This document shows, in pieces, positions 43,493 to 52,459 of a stretch of DNA of 64,000 nt. A program made the translations under genes and the position numbers. Position 1 is the stretch's first letter, and each line of letters begins with the position of its first letter. This stretch comes from DATKPA01 sp051955985 (GTDB lineage Bacteria > Planctomycetota > Phycisphaerae > WQYP01). The notes below the pieces were generated by a model. The model had not been told where the DNA came from and did not search any database. It saw nothing but the letters and a program-made list of their open reading frames with translations. The stretch covers positions 1-64,000 of the forward strand of contig JBQCGD010000138.1 in NCBI GenBank assembly GCA_051955985.1, read 5' to 3'.

Positions 43493-45235
43493 TTAATGAC
43501 CGCTCAAGGTCGTCACCCGCACCGGCAACTCCCCGCCAATTAACCCGGTCGAGCTCGCCGTGATCACGTAGTTCCCGCCCTGTGAAATCGACAGGCCGCG
43601 GAATATCGCCGCGCCGTGCGCCGCCGTCGCCGTTACGCGCCCGTTGAGTTCCCCCACGCCGCTCCCGCTCAAGGTCAACGTGACGACCGGCGAAAACTTG
43701 GTCACCGGCTTTCCGTTCTGATCCAGAAGCCGGACCGTCACCGTGTTCTTCGCATTCACCAGCCACACCCGCGCGTTGCTGGTCAACTCAAAATGCGGCG
43801 GCGGCTGGATCGCCCCCTGGCCGACGCTGAAATTTGCTGACACTGCCGTCGCGCCGATCCCCGTCGCCACCAGCCGATAGATGCCCGGCGTTTTCACCCG
43901 GATCCCCGCAAATGTCGCCACCCCATTGACCGCGGCCACTGATCCCACCACGCCCGCCGGCGCAAACTTCGTCCCCTGAAAGATCTGCAGCGTCAACGTC
44001 ACTGTGTCGCGGGAGTTTTTCACCACCCGGCCTGCCGCATCCTGCACCAGCACACGAATCGGCTTCGGCTGCGCCGCTCCGATCGCCACGTTCGCCGGGT
44101 TGTTGGCAAAAGCGAGTTGGCTGGCCACGGTGGAAACGCCAAAGAGGATTCCGCGTCCCGCCGTGCCGCCGAGTTGCGACACGCCGAAGACGGTCCCGCT
44201 CGCGCTCACCGTCAGTCCCCCCGCCACGCCGAGGGGTGCGAAACTCTGCAGCACCACAGGCGTGGCACTTCCCACCGGCAGTTCCAGCAGCGTGTCGCCG
44301 CTGCCCGACGTTGCGGTGAAGAACAGATTCCCGGCGGCATCTTCCGTCAGGGAATTTCCCCCAACGGCCCCCGCCGGCACAACCCCGCTCAGATCCGCAA
44401 GCTGCACCACCCCCGCCCGCCCGTTCAAAATCTCCACCACCGACGTATCCGTTAGCGCAAACAAATTCCCGGCGCTGTCCACATGCACCGCACGCGGGTT
44501 CGGAAGCTCGGTGAGAATTGTCGGCTGACCGGCCCCCAGCGGATTCATCCGGAACACGTTGCCCTGCCCCAGGAAGTTCGCCACCGTCCCCGCCTGCGCC
44601 TCGCCGTAAATCGTTCCATTCGGGCCGAGCGCCACCGCTCCCGGCGTCTGGCCGTCGGTCAATCCGCGGAAGGCGTACAACTGCCGAAACACCCCGCCGG
44701 AAATCTGAAACACGTTGCCGAATCCCGTGCCCGCATCCGAGGTCGAACCAAAAAGATCCCCCGCCGCATCCACCGCCAGCGAACCGTTGGGCGATGTTCC
44801 CTCCCCTGGCGCAAACGCATGCAGTGTCGTCAGCACGCCGCTCTGCGGCTGAAATTCCCAGACGGTCCCCTGCCCGAATGCGCCGCCGGAGAGCGTCACG
44901 CCAAACAGATTGCCTTGGCCATCGATTGTGAGGAGCCCGCTGGGCAGCGATCCATCCGCACCGCCGGTAAAGGAATGGAGAATCGTCACCGCGTTTGTTC
45001 CAGCCGGAATTTCATAGAGCGTCCCGAGCGTTCTGGAACCGCCGGCCAGGGTGACGCCGAAAAGATCGCCCTGTGCGTCCGCCACCACGCCGCCGGTGGG
45101 CGCATTCCCGTCCGTGCGCCCGCCCGCAAACGAATGCACCGTAAAAAAGTTGGCCGACAGGAGCGTGCGCCCCTCGAGACGCTCCACCCCACAACACCCA
45201 GCAAACCGCCTCGCGCGCCATTTCTTCGTAAGCAC
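43493..45235 (-). CDS. Secreted GloVer-repeat protein with LEGRTLLS N-terminal motif
   Basis: 580 residues. The N-terminus KKWRARRFAGCCGVERLEGR followed by TLLSAN is a version of the LEPR-XLL-type motif found at the start of many planctomycete surface proteins. From about 30 to 380 follow repeats of the pattern GNLFGVTxxGGxxxxGTVxE, known as choice-of-anchor GloVer repeats (TIGR03803 type) with beta-propeller character. The C-terminal 200 residues contain Ig-like strands (VTLTLSGSGVGELNG). GTG 45235 is preferred since AGGAG lies 6 bases upstream. Likely exported surface protein; function unknown. Confidence 0.82.
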   Translation of the reverse strand: MLTKKWRARRFAGCCGVERLEGRTLLSANFFTVHSFAGGRTDGNAPTGGVVADAQGDLFGVTLAGGSRTLGTLYEIPAGTNAVTILHSFTGGADGSLPSGLLTIDGQGNLFGVTLSGGAFGQGTVWEFQPQSGVLTTLHAFAPGEGTSPNGSLAVDAAGDLFGSTSDAGTGFGNVFQISGGVFRQLYAFRGLTDGQTPGAVALGPNGTIYGEAQAGTVANFLGQGNVFRMNPLGAGQPTILTELPNPRAVHVDSAGNLFALTDTSVVEILNGRAGVVQLADLSGVVPAGAVGGNSLTEDAAGNLFFTATSGSGDTLLELPVGSATPVVLQSFAPLGVAGGLTVSASGTVFGVSQLGGTAGRGILFGVSTVASQLAFANNPANVAIGAAQPKPIRVLVQDAAGRVVKNSRDTVTLTLQIFQGTKFAPAGVVGSVAAVNGVATFAGIRVKTPGIYRLVATGIGATAVSANFSVGQGAIQPPPHFELTSNARVWLVNAKNTVTVRLLDQNGKPVTKFSPVVTLTLSGSGVGELNGRVTATAAHGAAIFRGLSISQGGNYVITASSTGLIGGELPVRVTTLSGH

Positions 45236-45378
45236 AGTTGTCTCCTGAAATCCGAGGCCACCCCGCCACGCCGACTCTTCTTCAAGCCTACCTCCGATTC
45301 TCGGACAGTCAAAAAGCGTTGTGTCGGCCAAAAGCACGATTCCAGCCGCACCCCCCCCGTTATTACCGGAACTTCGCC

Positions 45379-45384
45379 TATACT
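45379..45384 (+). promoter_or_regulatory. -10 box of the thioesterase gene, leaderless type
   Basis: TATACT ends 6 bases before ATG 45391, so the transcript probably begins with the start codon. Confidence 0.6.
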
Positions 45385-45390
45385 GACCGC

Positions 45391-45810
45391 ATGTCCGCCA
45401 TCCACAACTATCCTGTTACCGCGCCCCCTACCGCGATTGACGCCAACGGCCACGTCAACAACATTGAATACCTCCGCTGGTTTCAGGAGGCTGCCATTTC
45501 CCACGCCGATACCACCGGCTGCACCGCCGCCACCGTCGCCCTGGGCGCTTCCTGGGTGGTCCGCTCGCACCAGATCACCTACCTGCGCCCCGCATTCGCC
45601 GGCGATCGGCTGGAGGTGAAAACCTGGGTCGCCACCTTCGAAAAAGTCTCCTCCATCCGGCGTTACGAAATCCTGCGCCCCGCGGACAATGCCATCCTGG
45701 CCCAGGGCGAAACCAACTGGGTGTTCATCGACGCCGCGACCGCCCGCCCCCGCCGCATCCCGCCGGAAGTCTCCTCCCTCTTCACGCTCCATTCTCCCGA
45801 AACGCCCTGA
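45391..45810 (+). CDS. Acyl-CoA thioesterase, hot-dog fold (4HBT type)
   Basis: 139 residues. The 4-hydroxybenzoyl-CoA thioesterase signature is clear: DANGHVNNIEYLRWFQEAA (about 18-36), with the catalytic acidic/His region, then a central sheet WVVRSHQITYLRPAFAGDRLEV. Such enzymes hydrolyse acyl-CoA thioesters in the cytoplasm; some serve the Tol-Pal region or PQQ-like pathways. The start is fixed by the upstream promoter. Confidence 0.88.
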   Translation: MSAIHNYPVTAPPTAIDANGHVNNIEYLRWFQEAAISHADTTGCTAATVALGASWVVRSHQITYLRPAFAGDRLEVKTWVATFEKVSSIRRYEILRPADNAILAQGETNWVFIDAATARPRRIPPEVSSLFTLHSPETP

Positions 45811-45835
45811 CCTCGCACATCCCCCGCCGCTCCTC

Positions 45836-45841
45836 TATACT
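45836..45841 (+). promoter_or_regulatory. -10 box upstream of the 45871 gene
   Basis: TATACT followed by a leader of about 23 bases containing ACGGAG, a normal ribosome-binding arrangement, in contrast with the leaderless genes. Confidence 0.45.
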
Positions 45842-45870
45842 TCTCCCAAGCCCGAACGGAGTCCTCATCC

Positions 45871-46275
45871 ATGCCCAAGTTCATTGTCGAATCCATCGAA
45901 AACAACCAGATCACCCTCGCCGCCCCACCGACGAATTACCGCAATACCTTCATTCTGAAATCTGAGAATTCCGCTGCCGTCACCGTCGGTGAGCGCGTCC
46001 GTGGCACCATCCATGCCCCTGCCTGGAAGGTTGATCGTGTCGATCTTGGCGGCAATTACGTCGAGCCCCTCTTCGGCCGCCCGCGCCGCATGCAGGGAAC
46101 CATCCTCTCCGTGAACGCCGCCACCAATGAACTCACCGTCCAGGTCGGCTACGAAGTGACCGTCAAACTTCCCCAGCGCTACAAGGCCGCCGATTTTCTG
46201 CCCGGCCAGCGCGTCGGCTGGGACAATGTCGAAATTCCCCTCTTCGAACCCGTGGCCGTGCCCGCCCGCGCCTGA
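45871..46275 (+). CDS. Conserved-looking small protein, unknown function
   Basis: 134 residues, soluble, rich in beta-strand patterns (VGERVRGTIHAPAWKVDRVD, ATNELTVQVGYEVTVKLP), perhaps a small barrel. No family recognised. First gene of a short operon: the molybdopterin protein gene starts 14 bases downstream. Confidence 0.7.
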   Translation: MPKFIVESIENNQITLAAPPTNYRNTFILKSENSAAVTVGERVRGTIHAPAWKVDRVDLGGNYVEPLFGRPRRMQGTILSVNAATNELTVQVGYEVTVKLPQRYKAADFLPGQRVGWDNVEIPLFEPVAVPARA

Positions 46276-46289
46276 TCCGGAGCCTCGCC

Positions 46290-46895
46290 GTGGCCGATCC
46301 TCGACCAACATTCATTTCCCCCGATACCCAGCGTTCTCATCGCATTCCGCCGGGGCAGTCGGAAACCAGAAAGTGGCCCGTGTTGCACTACGGTGACGTG
46401 CCGCGCGTCAACCTCGCTCACTGGGATTTCACCATTTCCGGCCTCGTCGACGCCGAAGTGAAGCTGAACTGGGAGCAGTTCCGGCAGTTGCCCTGGGTCG
46501 ATGTTCACTGCGACATCCACTGCGTTACCCGCTGGTCGCGTCTGAACAACATGTTCAGCGGTCCCGCCACCCGCACGATTCTCAACCTCGCCAGGCCCAA
46601 GCCCGGCGCGAAGTTTGTCCTCGTGCATTGCGAGCAGGGCTTCACCACCAATCTCCCGATCGACGAATTCCTCCACGACGATTGCGTCTTCGCCATCGAA
46701 CACGACGGACAACCCCTCACGCCCGACCATGGCTACCCCGTGCGCCTCGTCGTGCCGAAGCTCTATTTCTGGAAATCCGCGAAGTGGGTCCGCGGTATCG
46801 AACTGCTCGACCACGATACCCCCGGCTTCTGGGAGCAAAACGGCTATCACATGCACGGTGATCCCTGGACCGAAGAACGTCACTCGTGGGAGTGA
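46290..46895 (+). CDS. Molybdopterin-dependent oxidoreductase (sulfite-oxidase fold)
   Basis: 201 residues. Sulfite-oxidase/MsrP-like molybdenum-cofactor domain: the metal-binding Cys is in HCDIHCVTRWSRLNN (about 74), and LVHCEQGFTTNLPIDEFL plus HGYPVRLVVPKLYFWKSAKWVRGIEL are family blocks. Short form, without a signal peptide or heme/dimerisation domain, as in YuiH-like proteins. Substrate unknown. GTG start with GGAG about 8 bases upstream. Confidence 0.9.
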   Translation: MADPRPTFISPDTQRSHRIPPGQSETRKWPVLHYGDVPRVNLAHWDFTISGLVDAEVKLNWEQFRQLPWVDVHCDIHCVTRWSRLNNMFSGPATRTILNLARPKPGAKFVLVHCEQGFTTNLPIDEFLHDDCVFAIEHDGQPLTPDHGYPVRLVVPKLYFWKSAKWVRGIELLDHDTPGFWEQNGYHMHGDPWTEERHSWE

Positions 46896-46923
46896 GCGGC
46901 GCTTCGCGGAGGAGACTCGTTCC

Positions 46924-47325
46924 TTGCGGAAAATCCTTGTACTGCTTCTGTCCTTTTGCTGCGTTGCCTGCAGCGAGTACGGCTACCGATTCCGGGCACA
47001 CCCGGATAGTTCGTTCCGCCAGGTCTATGCCGACTACAAGGTCCACGGCGACACTGTCGATATACTCGTGGACACCAACGGCGCCAGGCTGCAAACGATC
47101 TACGCCGTCAAACAGGACACCATGCGCGCCGACCCCAAAAGCATCAGCTACCCGCCCTTTTCCGACCAGATGATGCCCAGCGGCGGGTACATGATCCACG
47201 GACCTTCCTTCGCCCGCGGGCCCACCGTCGCCCATTTCGCCAAGGCCGACCTTGGCCCCGCCCCCTGGGAACTCCATCTGGCCGTGGAAGGTTTCAAGCC
47301 CATGACCGTCGAGGTCGGACCGTAA
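46924..47325 (+). CDS. Lipoprotein, unknown function
   Basis: 133 residues beginning with a TTG codon. LRKILVLLLSFCCVACSEYG is a lipoprotein signal (lipobox CVAC). The mature part has no recognised domain. GGAGGAGA lies 8 bases before the TTG, which decides the start; no in-frame ATG would keep the signal peptide. Last gene of the 45871 operon, before a strong terminator. Confidence 0.72.
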   Translation: MRKILVLLLSFCCVACSEYGYRFRAHPDSSFRQVYADYKVHGDTVDILVDTNGARLQTIYAVKQDTMRADPKSISYPPFSDQMMPSGGYMIHGPSFARGPTVAHFAKADLGPAPWELHLAVEGFKPMTVEVGP

Positions 47326-47371
47326 CGCCATCGCCCCTTTCCCCCGGCATTCCTTACACAGGCAAAAACAA

Positions 47372-47399
47372 CCGGAGCTTCCCAGGCGGGAAGCTCCGG
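47372..47399. terminator. Bidirectional terminator between converging genes
   Basis: Perfect 12-bp stem CCGGAGCTTCCC/GGGAAGCTCCGG with loop AGGC. T-rich tracts flank it on both strands (CTCGTTTT and, on the minus strand, TTGTTTTT). Confidence 0.92.
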
Positions 47400-47429
47400 C
47401 TCGTTTTGCACTGACCGCTTGAAGGTCGA

Positions 47430-48899
47430 TCAGAACTTCAATTGGAACTGCAGGCGGAAAATCATGTCCTGCGTGTTGATCGCCGTGTCGGCCGTCGAGC
47501 TGTTGAACGCCGCTTCGTTCGGCACGTACGAGCCTTCCGCCTGGATCTTCGCGTTGTTGCCGTACATGTAGTAGTTCAGGCCCAGGGAGTATTCCTCCAT
47601 CCGGTTCGGCCCGCCTTCGGTCAGCAACTGGCCCGCGCGGCCCCACACTTCCCACTGCGGGGCGAAGACATAGCCGACCTGGCCGTAGTAGCCCAGTTCG
47701 AAGAAGCTCGACTTGCTCCCGTAGCCCGAAGGCACGGTCACGCCCGCGCCGGGGTTCTCGTTGATCTGCTGGATGAACGACGCGCCCGTGACCGACAGGC
47801 CCCGCCACTTGATTTCGCTGTCGACGGTGCCCCGGTAGAGGTCGCCGTTCAGCGGGTAGCCGCCGACAAAGCCGGGGCTCGGGTTGCTCGAAAGGCCCGG
47901 CAGGCTGTTGTTGCCCTGCGAGCCGGGGAAGGCGTTGCTGCTCGCGTTCGCCGATTCGTAACCCGCGGCCGCGCCGATTTCCCATGCCAGGTTGCTCTTG
48001 TCCTTGCGGAGGTCCGCTTCGTCGTTGAAGTCGGCCAGCGTGCCGCCGCCAACATATTCCGTCCGCCCGTAAAAGGCGAGGCGGTTGTCATTCTTCCCGC
48101 CGATTTCCGCCGCACGCCCCGCCGTGTTCGACTTCTGACCGTTGTTCACGTTCACTTCATACATCCAGTGATCCTTCACCGGCTGCCCGAAGACGCTCAC
48201 GCCCAGGCTGCGCACCGGGTCGAACGCGTTGAACAGGATCGGGAAGTCCGTCCCTTCCAGGCCGGACGAAATGTATTCCAAACGAGAGTAAGGAGTGAGG
48301 AACGAACCGGCCCGCACGTTCAACAGATCGTTGAAGCGGTAGGCCATGTAGATGTCCAGGGTCTGGAAGTTGTTGTTGTTTCCGGAATCGCCGGCAAAGT
48401 CGCCGGAGATCATGTATGAAAGGTTTGGGCTGAACGCATTGCCCGAGAAGATTAAGCGCGCCCGGCGGAAATCAAAGCCGTTCGCGTCGCCGTGCTTCGG
48501 CGTGGAGCTGAACGCCCCGCCGTTGTGGGCTTCGTCGTGGGCGTACGTGTAGCGGAACTGCAGGTAGCCGTTCGCCTGGAACTTGAAGTTCTTGTCCGGG
48601 GTCTGCAGGTAGAACCCGTTCTTGTAGCCGAAGTTGTCGCCATCGGCGAACTGGCTGCGGGTCTTGGCGTCGGCGATAGTCTGCTCGACGATCGCGCGAA
48701 CCTGGTTGGCGCGTTCCTGCGTCATCCAGTTCTGGTTTTCTTTCTGTTCCAGATCCGCAACCCGCGCCCGCAGGGCCTTGAGTTCCGCGGAGACCGATTC
48801 GTTCGTCGCCGGATCTTCTGCAAAAGCGCCCGACGTCACCACAAGCACCAGCGTCGCTGCTGCTAGAGCAGCACGCCCGGACCAAAAACCACTAGGCAT
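47430..48899 (-). CDS. OprO/OprP-family outer-membrane porin
   Basis: 489 residues. Signal peptide about 1-26 (AALAAATLVLVVTSGAFA), then a short coiled coil (about 35-60, ELKALRARVADLEQKENQN) and a beta-barrel of the phosphate-selective porin family (FRRARLIFSGNAFSPNLSYMISGDF; TADTAINTQDMIFRLQFQLKF at the end). The C-terminal Phe is the classic outer-membrane assembly signal. Trimeric anion channels in known cases. ATG 48899 is chosen since GGGAGG lies 6 bases upstream and the signal peptide begins there. Confidence 0.92.
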   Translation of the reverse strand: MPSGFWSGRAALAAATLVLVVTSGAFAEDPATNESVSAELKALRARVADLEQKENQNWMTQERANQVRAIVEQTIADAKTRSQFADGDNFGYKNGFYLQTPDKNFKFQANGYLQFRYTYAHDEAHNGGAFSSTPKHGDANGFDFRRARLIFSGNAFSPNLSYMISGDFAGDSGNNNNFQTLDIYMAYRFNDLLNVRAGSFLTPYSRLEYISSGLEGTDFPILFNAFDPVRSLGVSVFGQPVKDHWMYEVNVNNGQKSNTAGRAAEIGGKNDNRLAFYGRTEYVGGGTLADFNDEADLRKDKSNLAWEIGAAAGYESANASSNAFPGSQGNNSLPGLSSNPSPGFVGGYPLNGDLYRGTVDSEIKWRGLSVTGASFIQQINENPGAGVTVPSGYGSKSSFFELGYYGQVGYVFAPQWEVWGRAGQLLTEGGPNRMEEYSLGLNYYMYGNNAKIQAEGSYVPNEAAFNSSTADTAINTQDMIFRLQFQLKF

Positions 48900-49152
48900 T
48901 TCATGCCTCCCAACGAGTTTCCTTCCCAGCCGAAAAGTAGCCGGTGACAAATACCCGGCCCGGTGGAGGTGCGAACGATAACGCGGGATTGTAAAGAGCC
49001 CGTTAAGAACGTGTAAAGCGAATGTGCAATAAAACAAAACCTCCCCTTTACTTTTTCACCCCCTGTCGCAATCACTGGAATGGATGCATTCAAAGCGACG
49101 GCACCCCCCGAAATAGTCATACGGAAAACCCCTATGACCCCGCAACCGCCCA

Positions 49153-49226
49153 CGCGCTCGGAGGGACTCGAACCCCCAACCGCCTGGTTCGAAGCCAGGA
49201 ACTCTATCCAATTGAGCTACGAGCGC
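49153..49226 (-). tRNA. tRNA-Arg (anticodon TCG)
   Basis: Cloverleaf on the minus strand: acceptor GCGCTCG/CGAGCGC, D arm GCTC...GAGT, anticodon arm CCTGG-CTTCGAA-CCAGG giving TCG, T arm GGGGG-TTCGAGT-CCCTC. CCA is not encoded. Confidence 0.96.
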
Positions 49227-49254
49227 AACACCCCAGCAGTCTAACCCCCGCCCC

Positions 49255-50298
49255 TTACCGGTCAAACTGCGCATCAAAGACAATGTCACTGCGCTCAAAG
49301 TCCGCCCGCCGAACAAACTCCGCCGCTTCCCGAGCCCCATGCTCCCGGTTCATGTTTTGATCCTCCCACTCCACCGACAGAGGACCCTTGTACCCCGCAA
49401 AGTTCAATGCCCGGATCACTTCCTCAAAATTCACGCTCCCATGCCCCAGCGACCGGAATTCCCAATACCTTTCCGGGTCCCCGAAGGGCAAATGCCCGCC
49501 AAACACCCCCGAACGCCGCGGGAACGGGCTCTTCCACGCGTCCTTCATATGCACGTGATAGATCCGCTTCGCAAACTCCCGGATGAACCCCACGTACGCC
49601 ACCCCCTGGTACACGAGATGCGACGGATCGTAATTGAACCCAAATGCCTCGCGATGCTTCAGCGCCTCCAGCGCCCGATGCGCCGACACAATATCAAACG
49701 CAATCTCCGTCGGATGCACCTCCAGCCCGAACTTCACCTCATGCTCATCAAACACATCCAGGATCGGATTCCACCGCTTTGCAAAATCCGCATACCCCGC
49801 ATCCAGTTGCCCTGGCAGCACCGGCGGAAACGAATAAGCCAGATGCCAGATCGACGACCCCGTGAACCCGTTCACCACCACCCGGTGCAGTTCAGACTTG
49901 ACCTCCTTCGGCGCCGCATCAAAAAACCGCCGCGCCGCCCGCGCGGTCTTCTTCATCTCCTCCGCCGCCCGCTGCCGCACCCCCTCCGGCTTCCCATCGC
50001 CCCACACATGCTCCGGCAGAATCTGCTGATGCCGCGCATCAATATTGTCACAAATGCATTGCCCCACCAGGTGCGACGACACCGCAAGGCACTTCAACCC
50101 CGCCTTTTGCAGCATCGCCCACCGCTTCTTGATGTAGTTCGCCCCCGCCTTCCCATCCAGAATCTTGTCCACCTCAAAATGATCCCCCCAGCAGCAAAGT
50201 TCCACCCCGTCATACCCAAACGACTTCACTTTCCTGCAAAGCGTCTCAAACGGGAGGTCAGCCCACTGTCCGGTGAAAAGCGTAACGGGTCGTGCCAT
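49255..50298 (-). CDS. Sugar phosphate isomerase/epimerase-like TIM-barrel protein
   Basis: 347 residues, xylose-isomerase-like AP-endonuclease 2 fold. It starts RPVTLFTGQWADLPFETLCRKVKSFGYDGVELCCWG; metal-ligand candidates are Glu in FGLEVHPTEIAFD, Asp in FNYDPSHLVYQG, His in IYHVHMKDA and Glu in PLSVEWEDQNM. Such proteins are abundant in planctomycetes and act on sugars or inositols. The ATG at 50298 has GGAG 6 bases upstream. It lies just upstream of a tRNA on the same strand. Confidence 0.9.
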   Translation of the reverse strand: MARPVTLFTGQWADLPFETLCRKVKSFGYDGVELCCWGDHFEVDKILDGKAGANYIKKRWAMLQKAGLKCLAVSSHLVGQCICDNIDARHQQILPEHVWGDGKPEGVRQRAAEEMKKTARAARRFFDAAPKEVKSELHRVVVNGFTGSSIWHLAYSFPPVLPGQLDAGYADFAKRWNPILDVFDEHEVKFGLEVHPTEIAFDIVSAHRALEALKHREAFGFNYDPSHLVYQGVAYVGFIREFAKRIYHVHMKDAWKSPFPRRSGVFGGHLPFGDPERYWEFRSLGHGSVNFEEVIRALNFAGYKGPLSVEWEDQNMNREHGAREAAEFVRRADFERSDIVFDAQFDR

Positions 50299-50564
50299 GC
50301 GCATCTCCTCACAAACGGCCGACGCATGATACGCCGCAAAAAATCCGCCGACAATTCCCGGCGAGGGAACGCAAAACAAAACATAAAAAACGCGGGAAGC
50401 GGAAGTTCCGGTCGGCGGTTCGACCTGCGGCGAGAGGGTGCACTTGTTTGGTCTCACCTCGGTTTTCCATGGTGCGGAGCGTGCGGGGATGCCACGGCGT
50501 CCACGGGCGCAATTTCCGTTTGTCGAATGGGCGGATCGCTTTCAAGAACATTAAAAGAATTTAT
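50299..50564. other. Intergenic region, no gene seen
   Basis: Space between the start of the isomerase-like gene (minus) and the promoter of the PEP-CTERM gene (plus). No feature recognised. Confidence 0.4.
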
Positions 50565-50592
50565 TTGCCAACTCCCAAATCGACAGTATGCT
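50565..50592 (+). promoter_or_regulatory. Promoter of the PEP-CTERM/dockerin gene
   Basis: TTGCCA (50565-50570), 16-bp spacer, TATGCT (50587-50592). It predicts a leader of about 110 bases. Confidence 0.6.
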
Positions 50593-50596
50593 GAGG

Positions 50597-50660
50597 TAAA
50601 CGATTACCTAAATCTCGTATTTAGGTGGCCCCGGACAAGGACGGCGACTGATCGCCGTCC
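50597..50660 (+). other. Hairpin-rich 5' leader
   Basis: Two strong stem-loops in tandem within the predicted leader: CCTAAAT-CTCGT-ATTTAGG (50607-50625) and GGACGGCGA-CTGA-TCGCCGTCC (50639-50660); a competing small stem GGTAA-ACGA-TTACC lies at 50595-50608. The ribosome-binding site GGGGAGGAG follows about 40 bases later. No T tract follows, so these are not terminators. Known riboswitch motifs were not recognised. Confidence 0.55.
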
Positions 50661-50711
50661 CCCGGCTCATTTCATCGCGCGGCGGTCAACTCACTTTTTG
50701 GGGAGGAGCTT

Positions 50712-52400
50712 ATGGCTCTCGTTCGGCGTTTTTCGCCCTTCGTCGTGGCCGCTGTCATCAGCGCTGCGGCTGGTACTTCACCCGCTCTTGCCGTCGTCAT
50801 TGGCAGTTGGGAGCAGAGCTCCGAAGGCTGGTTCGACTGGGCCGCCGGCGGTACAACCCTCCCTTCCAACTACAGCTTCAGCACCGTCGGGGCGACGCTC
50901 GGCACCTCCAGCCTCGCTTTCAATCCGACCTCCCCCCCCGCCGGCTGGTCTTACGGCACCGGCTATTATCAGGCCCTGGCTGTCTCCCTGGGAGACCAGA
51001 CCGACGGCAACGGCGTGAACGAGATCACGGATTTTCTCAACAACACCAAGTTCTCAGTAGATGTCGCCTATGACGCCTCCCAATGGACCGGCGCAACCTA
51101 TGCAACGCTGAACCTGATCGTCAACGCACCCGGGTGGGGATTTACGCAACTGCCCCAGTCCACGATCACCGACAGCGGAAACTCGGGATATCCAGGCGGC
51201 TGGGACCCGACGAATTACCCGGGCGTCACGCAGCGCACAATCAGTTGGGATTATTCGTCGGTCCTGTCCGCCCTCGCAGGGACCCCAGGGTATGTCCAGT
51301 TGATTCTGCTCTCCAGTACCGATGGCACCGCCGGCGTCGAATACTTCGACAACGCCCAGTTGACCGGCGGCGCAACCGGGCCGGCAAATCTCACCTGGAA
51401 CAACAACGGCGCCACCGGCGACGGCGTCACCTGGGACACCGCCGTGAATCAGAACTGGAACAATGGATCGAGCCCCGCCCAGTTCCACGCCGGCGACACC
51501 ATCACTTTCAACGACACAAACAACGGCCATTATTCCATCACTATCACCGGCTCGAATGCCCCCGCGGCCGTCACCGTCAACAATTCTCAAGGCAATTACG
51601 TCTTTTCCGGCACCGGCGCGATCAGCGGCGCAACCACCCTCACCAAATCCGGATCCAGTTCGCTCACGATCGGCAATGCCAATACCTACACCGGCGGCAC
51701 GATCGTCAGCGGCGGAACCGTGATCGTCGCGGATTCCGCAGCACTTGGTTCGGGCTCACTGACAATTCATAACGGTGGCACCGTCCAACTGCAGGCGGGA
51801 CTTCCGACTGCCGTGCTTCTCCCCGCTGTGCAATTCGATGGAAGTGCCGGCGCCTGGCAGGGAACGCTGGACCTCACCAGCGACAAGCTCGTTGTGCAAG
51901 ATTCCGCAACTCACGCCGCCACGCTGGCCGCGCTGCAGAACCAGGTCGTCTTCGGAAGAACAAACACCACCGGCATCCTCAGCACCGCCCTTCCGGCGCA
52001 TTCCGCGATTGCGGTGATTGACAACGGCGCACTTCCACAGCCTCTTACGATGTTCGGCGGCGTGGGGGTCGACGGCAACTCCATCCTGCTGACCGTGGCG
52101 CTTCTGGGCGATGCGAACGTCGATGGAAAAGTCGATCTCACCGATCTTTCCACCGTGCTCAACAACTTCGGTACGACCACGCCCAACTGGACATCGGGAA
52201 ATTTCGACGGAGCCGCGACCATCGATCTGACGGACCTCTCCGACGTCCTCAATAATTTTGGACTCACCTCTCCGAGTCCCACCGCGGCCAGCTTCGCTTC
52301 CGCGGCGACAGCTGCGCCCGAACCCGCCTCGCTTGCAGCCCTGATGCTGGCGACGCCAATCCTCCTCAAACGGCGCAACCGCCTCACGAAGATCAGGTGA
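50712..52400 (+). CDS. Secreted PEP-CTERM protein with autotransporter-type repeat and dockerin-like domain
   Basis: 562 residues. Signal peptide about 1-27. An N-terminal beta-rich region (about 30-220) precedes an autotransporter-associated beta-strand repeat (about 305-350, TKSGSSSLTIGNANTYTGGT). Two dockerin-type calcium loops follow: GDANVDGKVDLTDLSTVLNN and GNFDGAATIDLTDLSDVLNN (about 465-515). The tail APEPASLAALMLATPIL then KRRNR is a PEP-CTERM signal. Probably anchored or released at the cell surface, perhaps in extracellular matrix or polysaccharide binding (inference). Confidence 0.9.
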   Translation: MALVRRFSPFVVAAVISAAAGTSPALAVVIGSWEQSSEGWFDWAAGGTTLPSNYSFSTVGATLGTSSLAFNPTSPPAGWSYGTGYYQALAVSLGDQTDGNGVNEITDFLNNTKFSVDVAYDASQWTGATYATLNLIVNAPGWGFTQLPQSTITDSGNSGYPGGWDPTNYPGVTQRTISWDYSSVLSALAGTPGYVQLILLSSTDGTAGVEYFDNAQLTGGATGPANLTWNNNGATGDGVTWDTAVNQNWNNGSSPAQFHAGDTITFNDTNNGHYSITITGSNAPAAVTVNNSQGNYVFSGTGAISGATTLTKSGSSSLTIGNANTYTGGTIVSGGTVIVADSAALGSGSLTIHNGGTVQLQAGLPTAVLLPAVQFDGSAGAWQGTLDLTSDKLVVQDSATHAATLAALQNQVVFGRTNTTGILSTALPAHSAIAVIDNGALPQPLTMFGGVGVDGNSILLTVALLGDANVDGKVDLTDLSTVLNNFGTTTPNWTSGNFDGAATIDLTDLSDVLNNFGLTSPSPTAASFASAATAAPEPASLAALMLATPILLKRRNRLTKIR

Positions 52401-52420
52401 GCGCAGCCTCAATTGAAAAC

Positions 52421-52457
52421 AGGTGAGCGACGCAGCCGTCGCTCACCTGCTTTTTTG
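52421..52457. terminator. Bidirectional terminator between converging genes
   Basis: Perfect 13-bp stem CAGGTGAGCGACG/CGTCGCTCACCTG with loop CAGC, followed by CTTTTTT on the plus strand; TTTT also follows on the minus strand. Confidence 0.92.
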
Positions 52458-52459
52458 CA

